Assembly (NCBI RefSeq): GCF_011516635.5 | Contig: NZ_CP096255.1 | Coordinates: 4,400,501 to 4,464,500, forward strand | Direction: 5' to 3' | Length of the DNA stretch: 64,000 nucleotides | DNA from: Bradyrhizobium barranii subsp. apii | GTDB taxonomy: Bacteria > Pseudomonadota > Alphaproteobacteria > Rhizobiales > Xanthobacteraceae | Notes under the pieces: generated by a model | What the model was told of the DNA's origin: nothing | The model's input: only the letters and a program-made list of their open reading frames with translations | Database searches by the model: none | Shown: in pieces, positions 8,110 through 15,504 of the stretch | How the letters are laid out: the number at the start of each line of letters is the position of its first letter | How positions within the stretch are numbered: position 1 is the first letter of the stretch | Program-made: the position numbers and the translations under genes

Positions 8110-8369
8110 GCGATCCATCCAAGCTCGCAATTGCGCTGCATTACGAGAAGGGCAGCAACGCGCCCGTCGTCGTCGCCAAGGGCAAGGGCACGATCGGCGA
8201 AAAGATCGTCGAGATCGCCAAAGCCAACGACATCCCGATCGAAGAGAACGAGATCTTGGCCGGCGCGCTCTCCAAGGTCGAGCTCGGCGAGGAGATCCCG
8301 CCCGACCTCTACAAGGCCGTCGCCGAAGTGCTGGTGTTCGTGCTGCGGCTGTCGGGCCGGGGACGGTAG
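8106..8369 (+). CDS. FlhB C-terminal-domain-like protein (FhlB/EscU type)
   Basis: 87 residues overlapping the fliK stop. It matches the cytoplasmic tail of FlhB/EscU export-switch proteins: LAIALHYEKGSNAPVVVAKG, then IVEIAKANDIPIEENEILA, LSKVELGEEIPPDLYKAVAE and VLVFVLRLSG. No membrane helices are present, so it is a stand-alone paralogue of the switch domain. It lacks the cleavage NPTH motif of full FlhB (GSNAPV stands in that region), so self-cleavage is unlikely. A role in FliK recognition or in a secondary export switch is inferred. Confidence 0.85.
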   Translation: MSDPSKLAIALHYEKGSNAPVVVAKGKGTIGEKIVEIAKANDIPIEENEILAGALSKVELGEEIPPDLYKAVAEVLVFVLRLSGRGR

Positions 8370-8457
8370 AGCATGATCCGGAAAAGCGTGCAGCGGTTTT
8401 CCGACAAGATCGTGCTCAAGAAATAACCTGTCATCGTTTCACCACGATAGCGGCCGC

Positions 8458-9315
8458 ATGGTCGCGGCCATCTTCATTGCTCAACGGATACCGCTCTTGC
8501 TGACCCGCCGTTCCACTCTGGGCCTTCTTGCCGCAGCTGCCACCATGCCGTCACGTGCGTTCGCCCATGTCGCGCCGCCGCGCAACGAGATTCGCGACAG
8601 CCTGGCAAAGCGCTTCACCGATCTCGGCACGGCGGGCACCTTCGTCGGCTACAAGGTCGAGGACTATCTGATCGTCGCCAGCGACAAGGAGCGCTCGGGC
8701 GAAGCGAAGCTGCCGGCCTCGACGTTCAAGATTCCGAACTCGCTGATTGCGCTCGAGACCGGCGTCGTCACCGATCCCGACAAGGACGTGTTTCCCTGGG
8801 ACGGCGTGAAGCGGCCGATCGAGGCCTGGAACAAGGACCACACGATGCGCAGCGCCATCGCGGTCAGCGCGGTGCCGGTCTATCAGGAGATCGCGCGCCG
8901 GATCGGGCAAGAGCGGATGCAAAAGTATGTCGACATGTTCGACTACGGCAATCGCGATATCGGCGGCGGCATCGACCAGTTCTGGCTCACCGGCAATTTG
9001 CGCATCGACCCGGTCGAGCAGATCGATTTCGTCGACCGGCTGCGCCGCCGCGCGCTGCCGATTAGCAAGCGCAGCCAGGACCTCGTCGCCGACATCCTGC
9101 CGGTGACCAAGGTCGGCGACAGCGTCATCCGCGCCAAATCCGGCTTGCTCGGCGCCGAGCGCGGCGAGCCGTCGCTCGGCTGGATGGTCGGCTGGGCCGA
9201 GAAGGGCGAGGCGCACACCGTGTTCGCGCTCAACATGGACTGCAAGGAGCCGCGTCTCGTCGGCGAGCGCATGCCGTTGACGCAAGCCTGCCTTGCCGAG
9301 ATCGGCGCGATCTAG
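8458..9315 (+). CDS. class D (OXA-type) beta-lactamase
   Basis: 285 residues with an N-terminal export signal that has a TRRSTLGLLAA stretch, resembling a Tat signal, cleaved near SRAFA-HV. Class D motifs are all present: S88-T-F-K91 (nucleophile and carboxylated lysine), S137-A-V, Y163-G-N, W176 in FWLTGN, and K227-S-G. The enzyme hydrolyses beta-lactams in the periplasm through an acyl-serine intermediate. Nothing mobile sits beside it, and the codon use matches its neighbours, so it looks like an intrinsic chromosomal enzyme. Its spectrum cannot be told from sequence. Confidence 0.92.
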   Translation: MVAAIFIAQRIPLLLTRRSTLGLLAAAATMPSRAFAHVAPPRNEIRDSLAKRFTDLGTAGTFVGYKVEDYLIVASDKERSGEAKLPASTFKIPNSLIALETGVVTDPDKDVFPWDGVKRPIEAWNKDHTMRSAIAVSAVPVYQEIARRIGQERMQKYVDMFDYGNRDIGGGIDQFWLTGNLRIDPVEQIDFVDRLRRRALPISKRSQDLVADILPVTKVGDSVIRAKSGLLGAERGEPSLGWMVGWAEKGEAHTVFALNMDCKEPRLVGERMPLTQACLAEIGAI

Positions 9316-9378
9316 CTGGCGCGTACGAACCTGCTAGCATCCTTCCGACCAAACAAAAGAAAAGGTCGGGAGGATAAA

Positions 9379-10035
9379 ATGAACTCAACGCCACTCTGGC
9401 TGTCGTCGCTCACGTTGGCCGCCGCCGGCGGCTGGCTCGCAGCCACGATGTTTGCCGCACCCGCCACCAGCAAGGAGCCGCGCTTTCCGCAGCTCACCAT
9501 GGACCAGCTCGACGCCAAGCAGAAGCCGCTCGGCGAGCAGATCATGAAGGTGTCGAGCGTCGGCATCGGCGGGCCCTACAATCCGATGATCCGCAGCCCG
9601 GTGCTCGGCCAGCGACTGTTCGACCTGTTCTACTATCTGCGCTGGGAAACCTCGGTCCCGACCAAGCTGAACGAGTTCGCGATCCTGATCATCGGGCGGC
9701 AGTGGCGCTCGCAGGTGGAATGGTTCGCGCATGCGCCGCTGGCGGCAAAGGCCGGCCTGTCGGCGGATATCATCGCGGAGCTGAAGGCCAACAAGCGGCC
9801 GTCGAAAATGGCCGATGACGAGGCCGTGGTCTACGACTTCGTCACCGAGATCACCACGGCCAAGAAAGTTTCCGACGAGACCTACGTGCGGGCGAAGAAG
9901 GTGTTTAGCGATCAGCAGATCGTCGATCTCACCGCGGTTGCCGGCAATTACGTGATGGTCGCGATGCTGCTGGCCATGGCCGAAGAGACGGTGCCGCCGG
10001 ACAAGCAGGAGCCGTTCAAGCCGGGCGAGCCCTGA
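9379..10035 (+). CDS. carboxymuconolactone decarboxylase (CMD)-family protein, exported
   Basis: 218 residues with GGGAGGAT before the ATG. An N-terminal hydrophobic segment (LWLSSLTLAAAGGWLAATMF) is a signal peptide or anchor. The rest is an AhpD/CMD-type helical fold with VPTKLNEFAILIIGRQW and SQVEWFAHAPLA, the region that in CMD members carries the active-site His and Glu. The CxxC pair of peroxidatic AhpD is absent, so a decarboxylase/lactonase-like or unknown role is more likely. It stands alone between the beta-lactamase and a repeat region. Confidence 0.8.
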   Translation: MNSTPLWLSSLTLAAAGGWLAATMFAAPATSKEPRFPQLTMDQLDAKQKPLGEQIMKVSSVGIGGPYNPMIRSPVLGQRLFDLFYYLRWETSVPTKLNEFAILIIGRQWRSQVEWFAHAPLAAKAGLSADIIAELKANKRPSKMADDEAVVYDFVTEITTAKKVSDETYVRAKKVFSDQQIVDLTAVAGNYVMVAMLLAMAEETVPPDKQEPFKPGEP

Positions 10036-10063
10036 GGCGAGCAGCCTTCGTTGCGGCCATCCT

Positions 10064-10180
10064 TCGTGACGCCCGCCTCTGGCGGGCTCCTCAGGATGAG
10101 GTCTTGCTTCGTGACGAGATATCAGACCCTCATGGTGAGGAGCGCCGCTTGCGGCGCGTCTCGAACCATGAAGGCCGAGC
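10064..10180. repeat. dispersed palindromic intergenic repeat
   Basis: The segment contains CGCCCGCCTCTGGCGGGCTCC and then TCATGGTGAGGAGCGCCGCT...GCGGCGCGTCTCGAACCATGA, nested short inverted repeats of a kind repeated between Bradyrhizobium genes. It lies between the convergent ends of the CMD gene and the hydrolase gene, where it could also form terminating hairpins. Confidence 0.5.
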
Positions 10181-10193
10181 AGCCTCCCAGCGC

Positions 10194-11189
10194 CTAGCCC
10201 AGCTTGAACAGCGCCTGCAAAAATTCCTCCACCGCCTTGCGCGACTCCGCGGCCGTCGCGGGGTTGCCGCCGACATGCGGGTTGAGCTCGACGCAGGCAT
10301 CCTTGTAGGTGAAGGGTGCGTTGGTATCGCCGTTCATCAGCACGCCGCCGTCGCCCTCCTTGATATGGCAGTTGCGCACGGTCTGCGCGTTGGCCGACAC
10401 CGCAACGGCGCTGACGCCGAGCAGGCCACTATCGAAGCCGTGCGCGCTGTCGGGGTATTCGGTCAGCACCACATCGCGCCCGGCCGTCTTGAGCCGTCCG
10501 ACGAACGCCTTGCAGCTCGTCACGGGATTGTAGTCGTCGGGCGTGCCATGGAAGATGCGGATCGGGCGTGCGGCGACGTCGCCGTCGCTCTGATACGTCG
10601 TCGAGCAATCCGGATAGAACGGGATGTAGGCGGCGAACTGGACGCCGGACTTGTTCCAGAGCTTGTTGAAGCGATCGAGGCTCGCATAGAGCGTCGCCTG
10701 TCCGCCGCGCGAGAAGCCCATCAGCACGATGCGGTCGGGATCGACGCGGGGATGCTTCGCAAGAATCTCCAGTGAGCGGTAGATGTCGACGATCAGGTTG
10801 AGCCGGCCGAGCAGGGCCTGGTTCGGCCCCACCACCGTCAGCCCGCGGCCGGTAAAACCGTCGATCACGAAGGTCGAGATGCCCATGGCGTTGAAAGCGT
10901 GCACCCAGGCCTCGGTGGTGGCGCCGACGCCGCTCGAGCCGTGCATCAGCACCACGACGGGAAGCTTGCCGGTGCCCTGGGCGACGCGGAATTCGCCGGC
11001 GACTGTCACCGGCTTGCCGGCCGCCGCATCACCGCTGAGGAATTGCTGGTCGGAGAGGGTGAGCGAGGGGATCGGATAGATCTCGGCGCGGGTGGCGACT
11101 TCCTTCGGCAGGGATTGCGCGTTGGCGCCGATGCCGGCGAGCAGTGTTGAAATGCAGAACGCCATAGCGACGCGGAATGCCGTCGGCAT
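10194..11189 (-). CDS. exported dienelactone-hydrolase-family alpha/beta hydrolase
   Basis: 331 residues with a signal peptide (AFCISTLLAGIGANAQS). The alpha/beta-hydrolase core shows VVVLMHGSSGVG (oxyanion region), the nucleophile elbow GFSRGG, an acid in GTPDDYNP and the histidine in DSAHGFD. It is a periplasmic esterase/lactonase-type enzyme; the substrate is unknown. Start chosen at the ATG at 11189, with GGGAGGATC upstream. Confidence 0.85.
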   Translation of the reverse strand: MPTAFRVAMAFCISTLLAGIGANAQSLPKEVATRAEIYPIPSLTLSDQQFLSGDAAAGKPVTVAGEFRVAQGTGKLPVVVLMHGSSGVGATTEAWVHAFNAMGISTFVIDGFTGRGLTVVGPNQALLGRLNLIVDIYRSLEILAKHPRVDPDRIVLMGFSRGGQATLYASLDRFNKLWNKSGVQFAAYIPFYPDCSTTYQSDGDVAARPIRIFHGTPDDYNPVTSCKAFVGRLKTAGRDVVLTEYPDSAHGFDSGLLGVSAVAVSANAQTVRNCHIKEGDGGVLMNGDTNAPFTYKDACVELNPHVGGNPATAAESRKAVEEFLQALFKLG

Positions 11190-11262
11190 CGTGATCCTCC
11201 CCCATGATTTTTATGGAGTAGAACAATGGACCTGCGCGCTGTCAATTTGATGCGCGACGACC

Positions 11263-11856
11263 TCAGGCCTTATCCGCCTTCTTCGCCATCAGCGCCTGGT
11301 CGATCGCAAAGCCGCCGATCTCGCTCATCGCTTCCGAGATCACGTCGCCCTTGCGGGCAAAGCCGGCGGAGAGGACATCGAACTGCATCCGTGCCAGACG
11401 CAGCACCTCGAGCGGCACCGAGACCGCGGTGTCGTTGAAGCTGTCGACGGAGGCGCGCAAGCCGTCGAGCTCGGTGGTGAGCTTGCCGATATGGCTTTCC
11501 GCATCCTGCATCAGGCCGAGCAGCTTGCCGCGCTCGGCGTCGAACGCCGCGCGCTCGGCCGCCGCGGCCGCGGTTAACTCGGCGAGCTGAGTCCCCAGCG
11601 TCGCGATCTGGCTGACCATGGCTTCGGAGGCGAGCGCGGTCGTCTCGCGCAGCTCTACAAGGCGCTTGGTCTCTTCCTGTTGCTCATGAAACAGACGTTC
11701 GGCCGACATCGCCCGTTGCTTGAGCGATTCGATCAGCGCGGCCGCGCGCAGCAGCATCTCGCCGTTGCGCCCCGACACCATGCTGGCCATCCGCCGCAGG
11801 AAGTCGGTGGTCTCGGACGGGCTGTTCGGTGGCAGAGGGACGACTGTGGCGGACAT
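11263..11856 (-). CDS. hypothetical coiled-coil protein
   Basis: 197 residues from the ATG at 11856 (MSATVVPLPP); a longer upstream frame lacks a good start. Residues 30-130 are strongly helical with heptad character (AERLFHEQQEETKRLVELRE, LAELTAAAAAERAAFDAERG). There is no signal peptide. The C-terminus ends with a Lys-rich tail. No enzyme motif is seen; a structural or cell-envelope scaffold role is possible. Confidence 0.6.
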   Translation of the reverse strand: MSATVVPLPPNSPSETTDFLRRMASMVSGRNGEMLLRAAALIESLKQRAMSAERLFHEQQEETKRLVELRETTALASEAMVSQIATLGTQLAELTAAAAAERAAFDAERGKLLGLMQDAESHIGKLTTELDGLRASVDSFNDTAVSVPLEVLRLARMQFDVLSAGFARKGDVISEAMSEIGGFAIDQALMAKKADKA

Positions 11857-12000
11857 GAGGGATGCTTGCAGCCAGACGTGGTGACCGCCGCCGTACCGAC
11901 TGGGCTCACGCAACATTCGGCGCCTGATCGCAAAGGGGAGCAAGCCTGAATCGGCCGGCCCGGTCAACCGGTGGGGGCCGACAAAACGACGGCAATCCCC

Positions 12001-12405
12001 TCAGGCGTCTCTCTGGCGGCCGATCCGCCCGAGATGGGTGAAGCCGAACCCGGCCGAATATTTCAGGCCGTAGCCGAGCGCCCGGTCGATGCCGATATGG
12101 GCGAGCCAGATCATGGCGATGGACAGCGTGAGCGGCGAGGCGAAGCCGAAGCCCAGCGTCAGCAGCGCCACCGGTGCCATGTAGCTGTGGGCGGCATTGT
12201 AGACCAGCGCCCCGAATCTGGCGTCGGCCAGGTACGCCAGGAAGCTCAGATCGGGGACGAAGAAGAGCAGGGCGAACACCAGCCACGAGCCGCCCCAGGA
12301 GGCGTAGAGCATCACCATGCCCGTGAACAGGGTCAGGCCTTCCAGCCGCAGCAGGATCTTGACGCCGCCGGTCGCCGCGCCGGTCTCGGCCGTTGCTTCA
12401 TTCAT
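12001..12405 (-). CDS. DUF4260-family membrane protein
   Basis: 134 residues from the ATG at 12405, preceded by GGGAGA. It has about four hydrophobic segments (ILLRLEGLTLFTGMVMLYAS, WLVFALLFFVPDLSFLAYL, a helix around HSYMAPVALLTLGFGFA, and LSIAMIWLAHIGIDRALGYG) and ends FGFTHLGRIG, the DUF4260 signature. It is an integral membrane protein of unknown function, transcribed away from pccB. Confidence 0.75.
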   Translation of the reverse strand: MNEATAETGAATGGVKILLRLEGLTLFTGMVMLYASWGGSWLVFALLFFVPDLSFLAYLADARFGALVYNAAHSYMAPVALLTLGFGFASPLTLSIAMIWLAHIGIDRALGYGLKYSAGFGFTHLGRIGRQRDA

Positions 12406-12554
12406 CGTCGTCTCCCAGGCAAAACTTTGTAATTCCTTGCGCTTTCCCGCTGCGGCAAGGCAGCCCTGCGGCGCCGAAAGCGGCTTCCCGGCCCGCAAAA
12501 TGCCGTGTTAGAACCCCCGGCAATCGCATTTTGGCTAAGAACTGGCGGGAGCAA

Positions 12555-14087
12555 ATGAAGAATATCCTGGACGCCCTTGAAGATCGTCGCGCCGGCGCAA
12601 AGCTCGGCGGCGGGGAGAAGCGCATCGAGGCGCAGCACGCCCGCGGCAAGCTGACCGCGCGCGAGCGCATCGAGCTCCTGCTCGACAAGGGATCGTTCGA
12701 GGAGTTCGACATGTTCGTCGAGCACCGCTCCACCGAGTTCGGTATGGAGAAGAACAAGATCCCCGGCGACGGCGTCGTCACCGGTTGGGGCACCGTCAAC
12801 GGCCGCAAGACGTTTGTCTTCGCGAAAGACTTCACGGTGTTCGGCGGCTCGCTCTCCGAGACCCATGCGCTGAAGATCACGAAACTTCAGGACATGGCGA
12901 TGAAGGCGCGGGCGCCCATCATCGGCCTCTATGACGCGGGCGGCGCCCGCATCCAGGAGGGCGTCGCCGCGCTCGCCGGCTATTCCTATGTGTTCCGCCG
13001 CAACGTGCTCGCCTCGGGCGTGATCCCGCAGATCTCCGTCATCATGGGCCCCTGCGCCGGCGGCGACGTCTATTCGCCGGCCATGACCGACTTCATCTTC
13101 ATGGTGAAGAACACCAGCTACATGTTCGTCACCGGCCCCGACGTGGTGAAGACCGTCACCAACGAGGTCGTCACGGCCGAAGAACTCGGCGGCGCCTCGG
13201 TGCACGCCACGCGCTCCTCGATCGCGGACGGTGCCTTCGAGAACGACGTCGAGACGCTCTTGCAGATGCGTCGCCTGATCGACTTCCTGCCGTCCAACAA
13301 CACCGACGGCGTGCCGGAATGGCCGAGCTTTGACGATATCGGCCGGGTCGACATGTCCTTGGACACGCTGATCCCCGACAATCCGAACAAGCCCTACGAC
13401 ATGAAGGAGCTGATCCTCAAGGTCGTGGACGAGGGCGATTTCTTCGAGGTTGCGGATGCCTTCGCCAAGAACATCGTCACGGGCTTCGGCCGTATCGCCG
13501 GCCGCACCGTCGGCTTCGTCGCCAACCAGCCGATGGTGCTGGCCGGCGTGCTCGACAGCGACGCGTCGCGCAAGGCGGCGCGCTTCGTCCGTTTTTGCGA
13601 TGCCTTCAACATCCCGATCGTCACCTTCGTCGACGTGCCGGGCTTCCTGCCGGGCACCGCGCAGGAATATGGCGGCCTGATCAAGCACGGCGCGAAGCTG
13701 CTGTTCGCCTATTCGCAGTGCACGGTGCCGCTGGTCACCATCATCACCCGCAAGGCCTATGGCGGCGCCTTCGACGTCATGGCCTCCAAGGAGATCGGCG
13801 CCGACATGAACTACGCCTGGCCGACCGCCCAGATCGCCGTGATGGGCGCCAAGGGCGCGGTCGAGATCATCTTCCGCGCCGACATCGGCGACCCCGACAA
13901 GATCGCCGCGCGCACCAAGGAATACGAAGACCGCTTCCTGTCCCCCTTCATCGCCGCCGAGCGCGGCTACATCGACGACGTCATCATGCCGCACTCGACC
14001 CGTAAGCGGATCGCCCGGGCGTTGGCGATGCTGAAGGACAAGAAGGTGGAAACGCCGGCGAAGAAGCACGACAATTTGCCGTTGTGA
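12555..14087 (+). CDS. pccB: propionyl-CoA carboxylase beta subunit (acyl-CoA carboxyltransferase)
   Basis: 510 residues, typical of PccB; GGCGGGAGC precedes the ATG. Both crotonase-like carboxyltransferase halves are present. The N half has DARRA-type start residues, GLYDAGGARIQEGV and MGPCAGGDVYSPAMTDFIFM. The C half has IVTFVDVPGFLPGTAQE, GAKLLFAYSQCTVPLVTIIT, KAYGGAFDVMASKEI and MGAKGAVEIIFR. It transfers carboxyl from biotin to propionyl-CoA to give methylmalonyl-CoA in odd-chain and branched-chain catabolism. The biotin subunit is not in this window. Confidence 0.95.
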   Translation: MKNILDALEDRRAGAKLGGGEKRIEAQHARGKLTARERIELLLDKGSFEEFDMFVEHRSTEFGMEKNKIPGDGVVTGWGTVNGRKTFVFAKDFTVFGGSLSETHALKITKLQDMAMKARAPIIGLYDAGGARIQEGVAALAGYSYVFRRNVLASGVIPQISVIMGPCAGGDVYSPAMTDFIFMVKNTSYMFVTGPDVVKTVTNEVVTAEELGGASVHATRSSIADGAFENDVETLLQMRRLIDFLPSNNTDGVPEWPSFDDIGRVDMSLDTLIPDNPNKPYDMKELILKVVDEGDFFEVADAFAKNIVTGFGRIAGRTVGFVANQPMVLAGVLDSDASRKAARFVRFCDAFNIPIVTFVDVPGFLPGTAQEYGGLIKHGAKLLFAYSQCTVPLVTIITRKAYGGAFDVMASKEIGADMNYAWPTAQIAVMGAKGAVEIIFRADIGDPDKIAARTKEYEDRFLSPFIAAERGYIDDVIMPHSTRKRIARALAMLKDKKVETPAKKHDNLPL

Positions 14088-14093
14088 GGCCTC

Positions 14094-14125
14094 GTAGCCC
14101 GGATGGAGCGTAGCGAAATCCGGGT
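14094..14125. repeat. short palindromic repeat (CCCGGAT...ATCCGGG)
   Basis: GTAGCCCGGATGGAGCGTAG followed by CGAAATCCGGG forms an imperfect palindrome just after pccB. This is a well-known dispersed motif in Bradyrhizobium genomes and may also act as a terminator hairpin. Confidence 0.6.
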
Positions 14126-14197
14126 CTTGCCTTAGTCCCGCATGTCGCTGCGCTCGTGCGGACGACTGGTTTCTTCTGATTTGGCATCTCGATCCAA

Positions 14198-14545
14198 ATG
14201 ACCGAAGACGATCTGACCGACGAGATTTCCGACATCGAAGACCGGATCGAGGCGCTGGCCGAGATCGCCGAGCGATGCCGGAAGTACATTCTGGCATCCA
14301 AGATCGCGATTGGCGGCGGCGGCGCGCTGTTGTTGATCACGATCCTTGGGTTGTTCGGGACAGGTCTGACCGCGGCGCTCGGATCGATCGCCCTGGTGCT
14401 GGGCGGGATCGTGTCGCTCGGTTCGAACATCAGCACGTTGCAGCAAACCGAGAGCGCCATCGGTGCTGCCGAGGCGCTTCGCGCGCAACTGATCGGCAGG
14501 ATCGATCTTCGCGTGGTTGAGGACACGCCGCTGAAGTTGGTGTGA
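14198..14545 (+). CDS. small membrane protein with N-terminal coiled coil
   Basis: 115 residues. A Glu/Asp-rich helix (TDEISDIEDRIEALAEIAER) is followed by two adjacent membrane segments (KIAIGGGGALLLITILGLF and TAALGSIALVLGGIVSLG) and a C-terminal helix. No family is recognised. It is not clearly in an operon with pccB because a repeat lies between. Confidence 0.65.
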   Translation: MTEDDLTDEISDIEDRIEALAEIAERCRKYILASKIAIGGGGALLLITILGLFGTGLTAALGSIALVLGGIVSLGSNISTLQQTESAIGAAEALRAQLIGRIDLRVVEDTPLKLV

Positions 14546-14554
14546 GGCGAAATT

Positions 14555-14665
14555 CGTAGGGTGGGTTAGCCCCGCGACTGCGCGAAGCGCAGTTTGCGCG
14601 GCGTAGCCCACCATCTTTGTTGAAACATGCGTTGGCGGATTACGCTTGCGCTAATCCGCCCTACG
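14555..14665. repeat. palindromic repeat bounded by CGTAGGG/CCCTACG
   Basis: It starts CGTAGGGTGGGTTAGCC and ends GGCTTGCGCTAATCCGCCCTACG in reverse sense, with internal hairpins (CTGCGCGAAGCGCAG). The same class of element occurs at 15396-15487 and 30024-30140. Its right arm supplies the stop codon of the GST gene on the minus strand. Confidence 0.75.
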
Positions 14666-15307
14666 TTTGACATCCGCCGCAGCGAAATGCGCCATCTGAT
14701 CGGCGTGGGCTTTTGCGAACGCCGGACGGCCCGTGGCGCGCGCGACGTAGTCGCGGCAGGCAGGACTGTCCGCCAGGCCGTCGAACTTGTCGACGACGCG
14801 CAGCACGTCCGACATCAGGATGTCGGCGACGGAGAAAGACCCCGCCAGCCATTCGCGCAGCGCAAGCACCGTCTCCATGTGCTTGAGGCGGAGTTTTAGG
14901 AAGTCGTCGACGAACTTCACGGCGGGTGAGCCATCGTCACTGCCGGTGAACTTGAACATGGTCCAGGGCAGGGCCGGCATCTCCACCGAATTGAGCGCCG
15001 CGAACACCCATTCGACCGTGTCGCTGCGGCCGCGCGGATCGATGGGCATCAGCTTCGCACTGAGTTCACCCAGATGCAGCAGGATCGCGCCGCTCTCGAA
15101 GATCGAGAGGTCGCCGTCGGTCAGCCACGGCACCTGGCCGAAGGGCTGGTGCGCGAAATGCGCGGCATCCCGCGGGCCGAACGGCACGCTCGCGACGTGG
15201 TAGGGCAACGCGGCTTCTTCCAGCGCCCAGCGCACGCGAAGGTCGCGCACGAAACCGCGCGGCATTTCGGGAACCCAGTCGAAGGTGGTGAGGGTGAGGT
15301 TGGCCAT
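14651..15307 (-). CDS. glutathione S-transferase family protein
   Basis: 218 residues from the ATG at 15307. The N-terminal thioredoxin-like domain has RDLRVRWALEEAALPYHVAS, FGQVPWLTDGDLSIFESGAI (cis-Pro and the ES glutathione-binding pair). The C-terminal helical domain has WLAGSFSVADILMSDVLR, the conserved N-capping motif. It conjugates or reduces with glutathione in the cytoplasm; the substrate is unknown. The last ~6 residues (VKRRAD) are read from a dispersed palindromic repeat. Confidence 0.88.
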   Translation of the reverse strand: MANLTLTTFDWVPEMPRGFVRDLRVRWALEEAALPYHVASVPFGPRDAAHFAHQPFGQVPWLTDGDLSIFESGAILLHLGELSAKLMPIDPRGRSDTVEWVFAALNSVEMPALPWTMFKFTGSDDGSPAVKFVDDFLKLRLKHMETVLALREWLAGSFSVADILMSDVLRVVDKFDGLADSPACRDYVARATGRPAFAKAHADQMAHFAAADVKRRAD

Positions 15308-15395
15308 GCGGTGTCTCCGTGCTGTCTGGGCATAGGACGGATGAAGGACGGGCGTTCCGACAGCGTGAGACTTTTTTTTCTCCGCGGGCAGCGAC

Positions 15396-15487
15396 CGTAG
15401 GGTGGGCAAAGGCGCGCTTGCGCCGTGCCCACCATCTTTTGGCCGACGATAGAAGTGGTGGGCACGCTCCGCTTTGCCCACCCTACG
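15396..15487. repeat. palindromic repeat bounded by CGTAGGGTGGGC
   Basis: CGTAGGGTGGGCAAAGGCGC at the left and its complement GCTTTGCCCACCCTACG at the right, 92 bases in all. It lies between the divergent GST gene upstream region and the end of the large hydrolase gene. Confidence 0.75.
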
Positions 15488-15504
15488 GGGCCAATGGGCT
15501 TCGC

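Noticed and set aside
8458..9315. Acquired resistance cassette around the class D beta-lactamase
   Set aside because: No IS, integron attachment site or codon-use shift flanks it; it appears to be a resident chromosomal gene.
12402..14297. Long open frame antisense to pccB
   Set aside because: pccB is a textbook match on the plus strand; the antisense frame has no domain.
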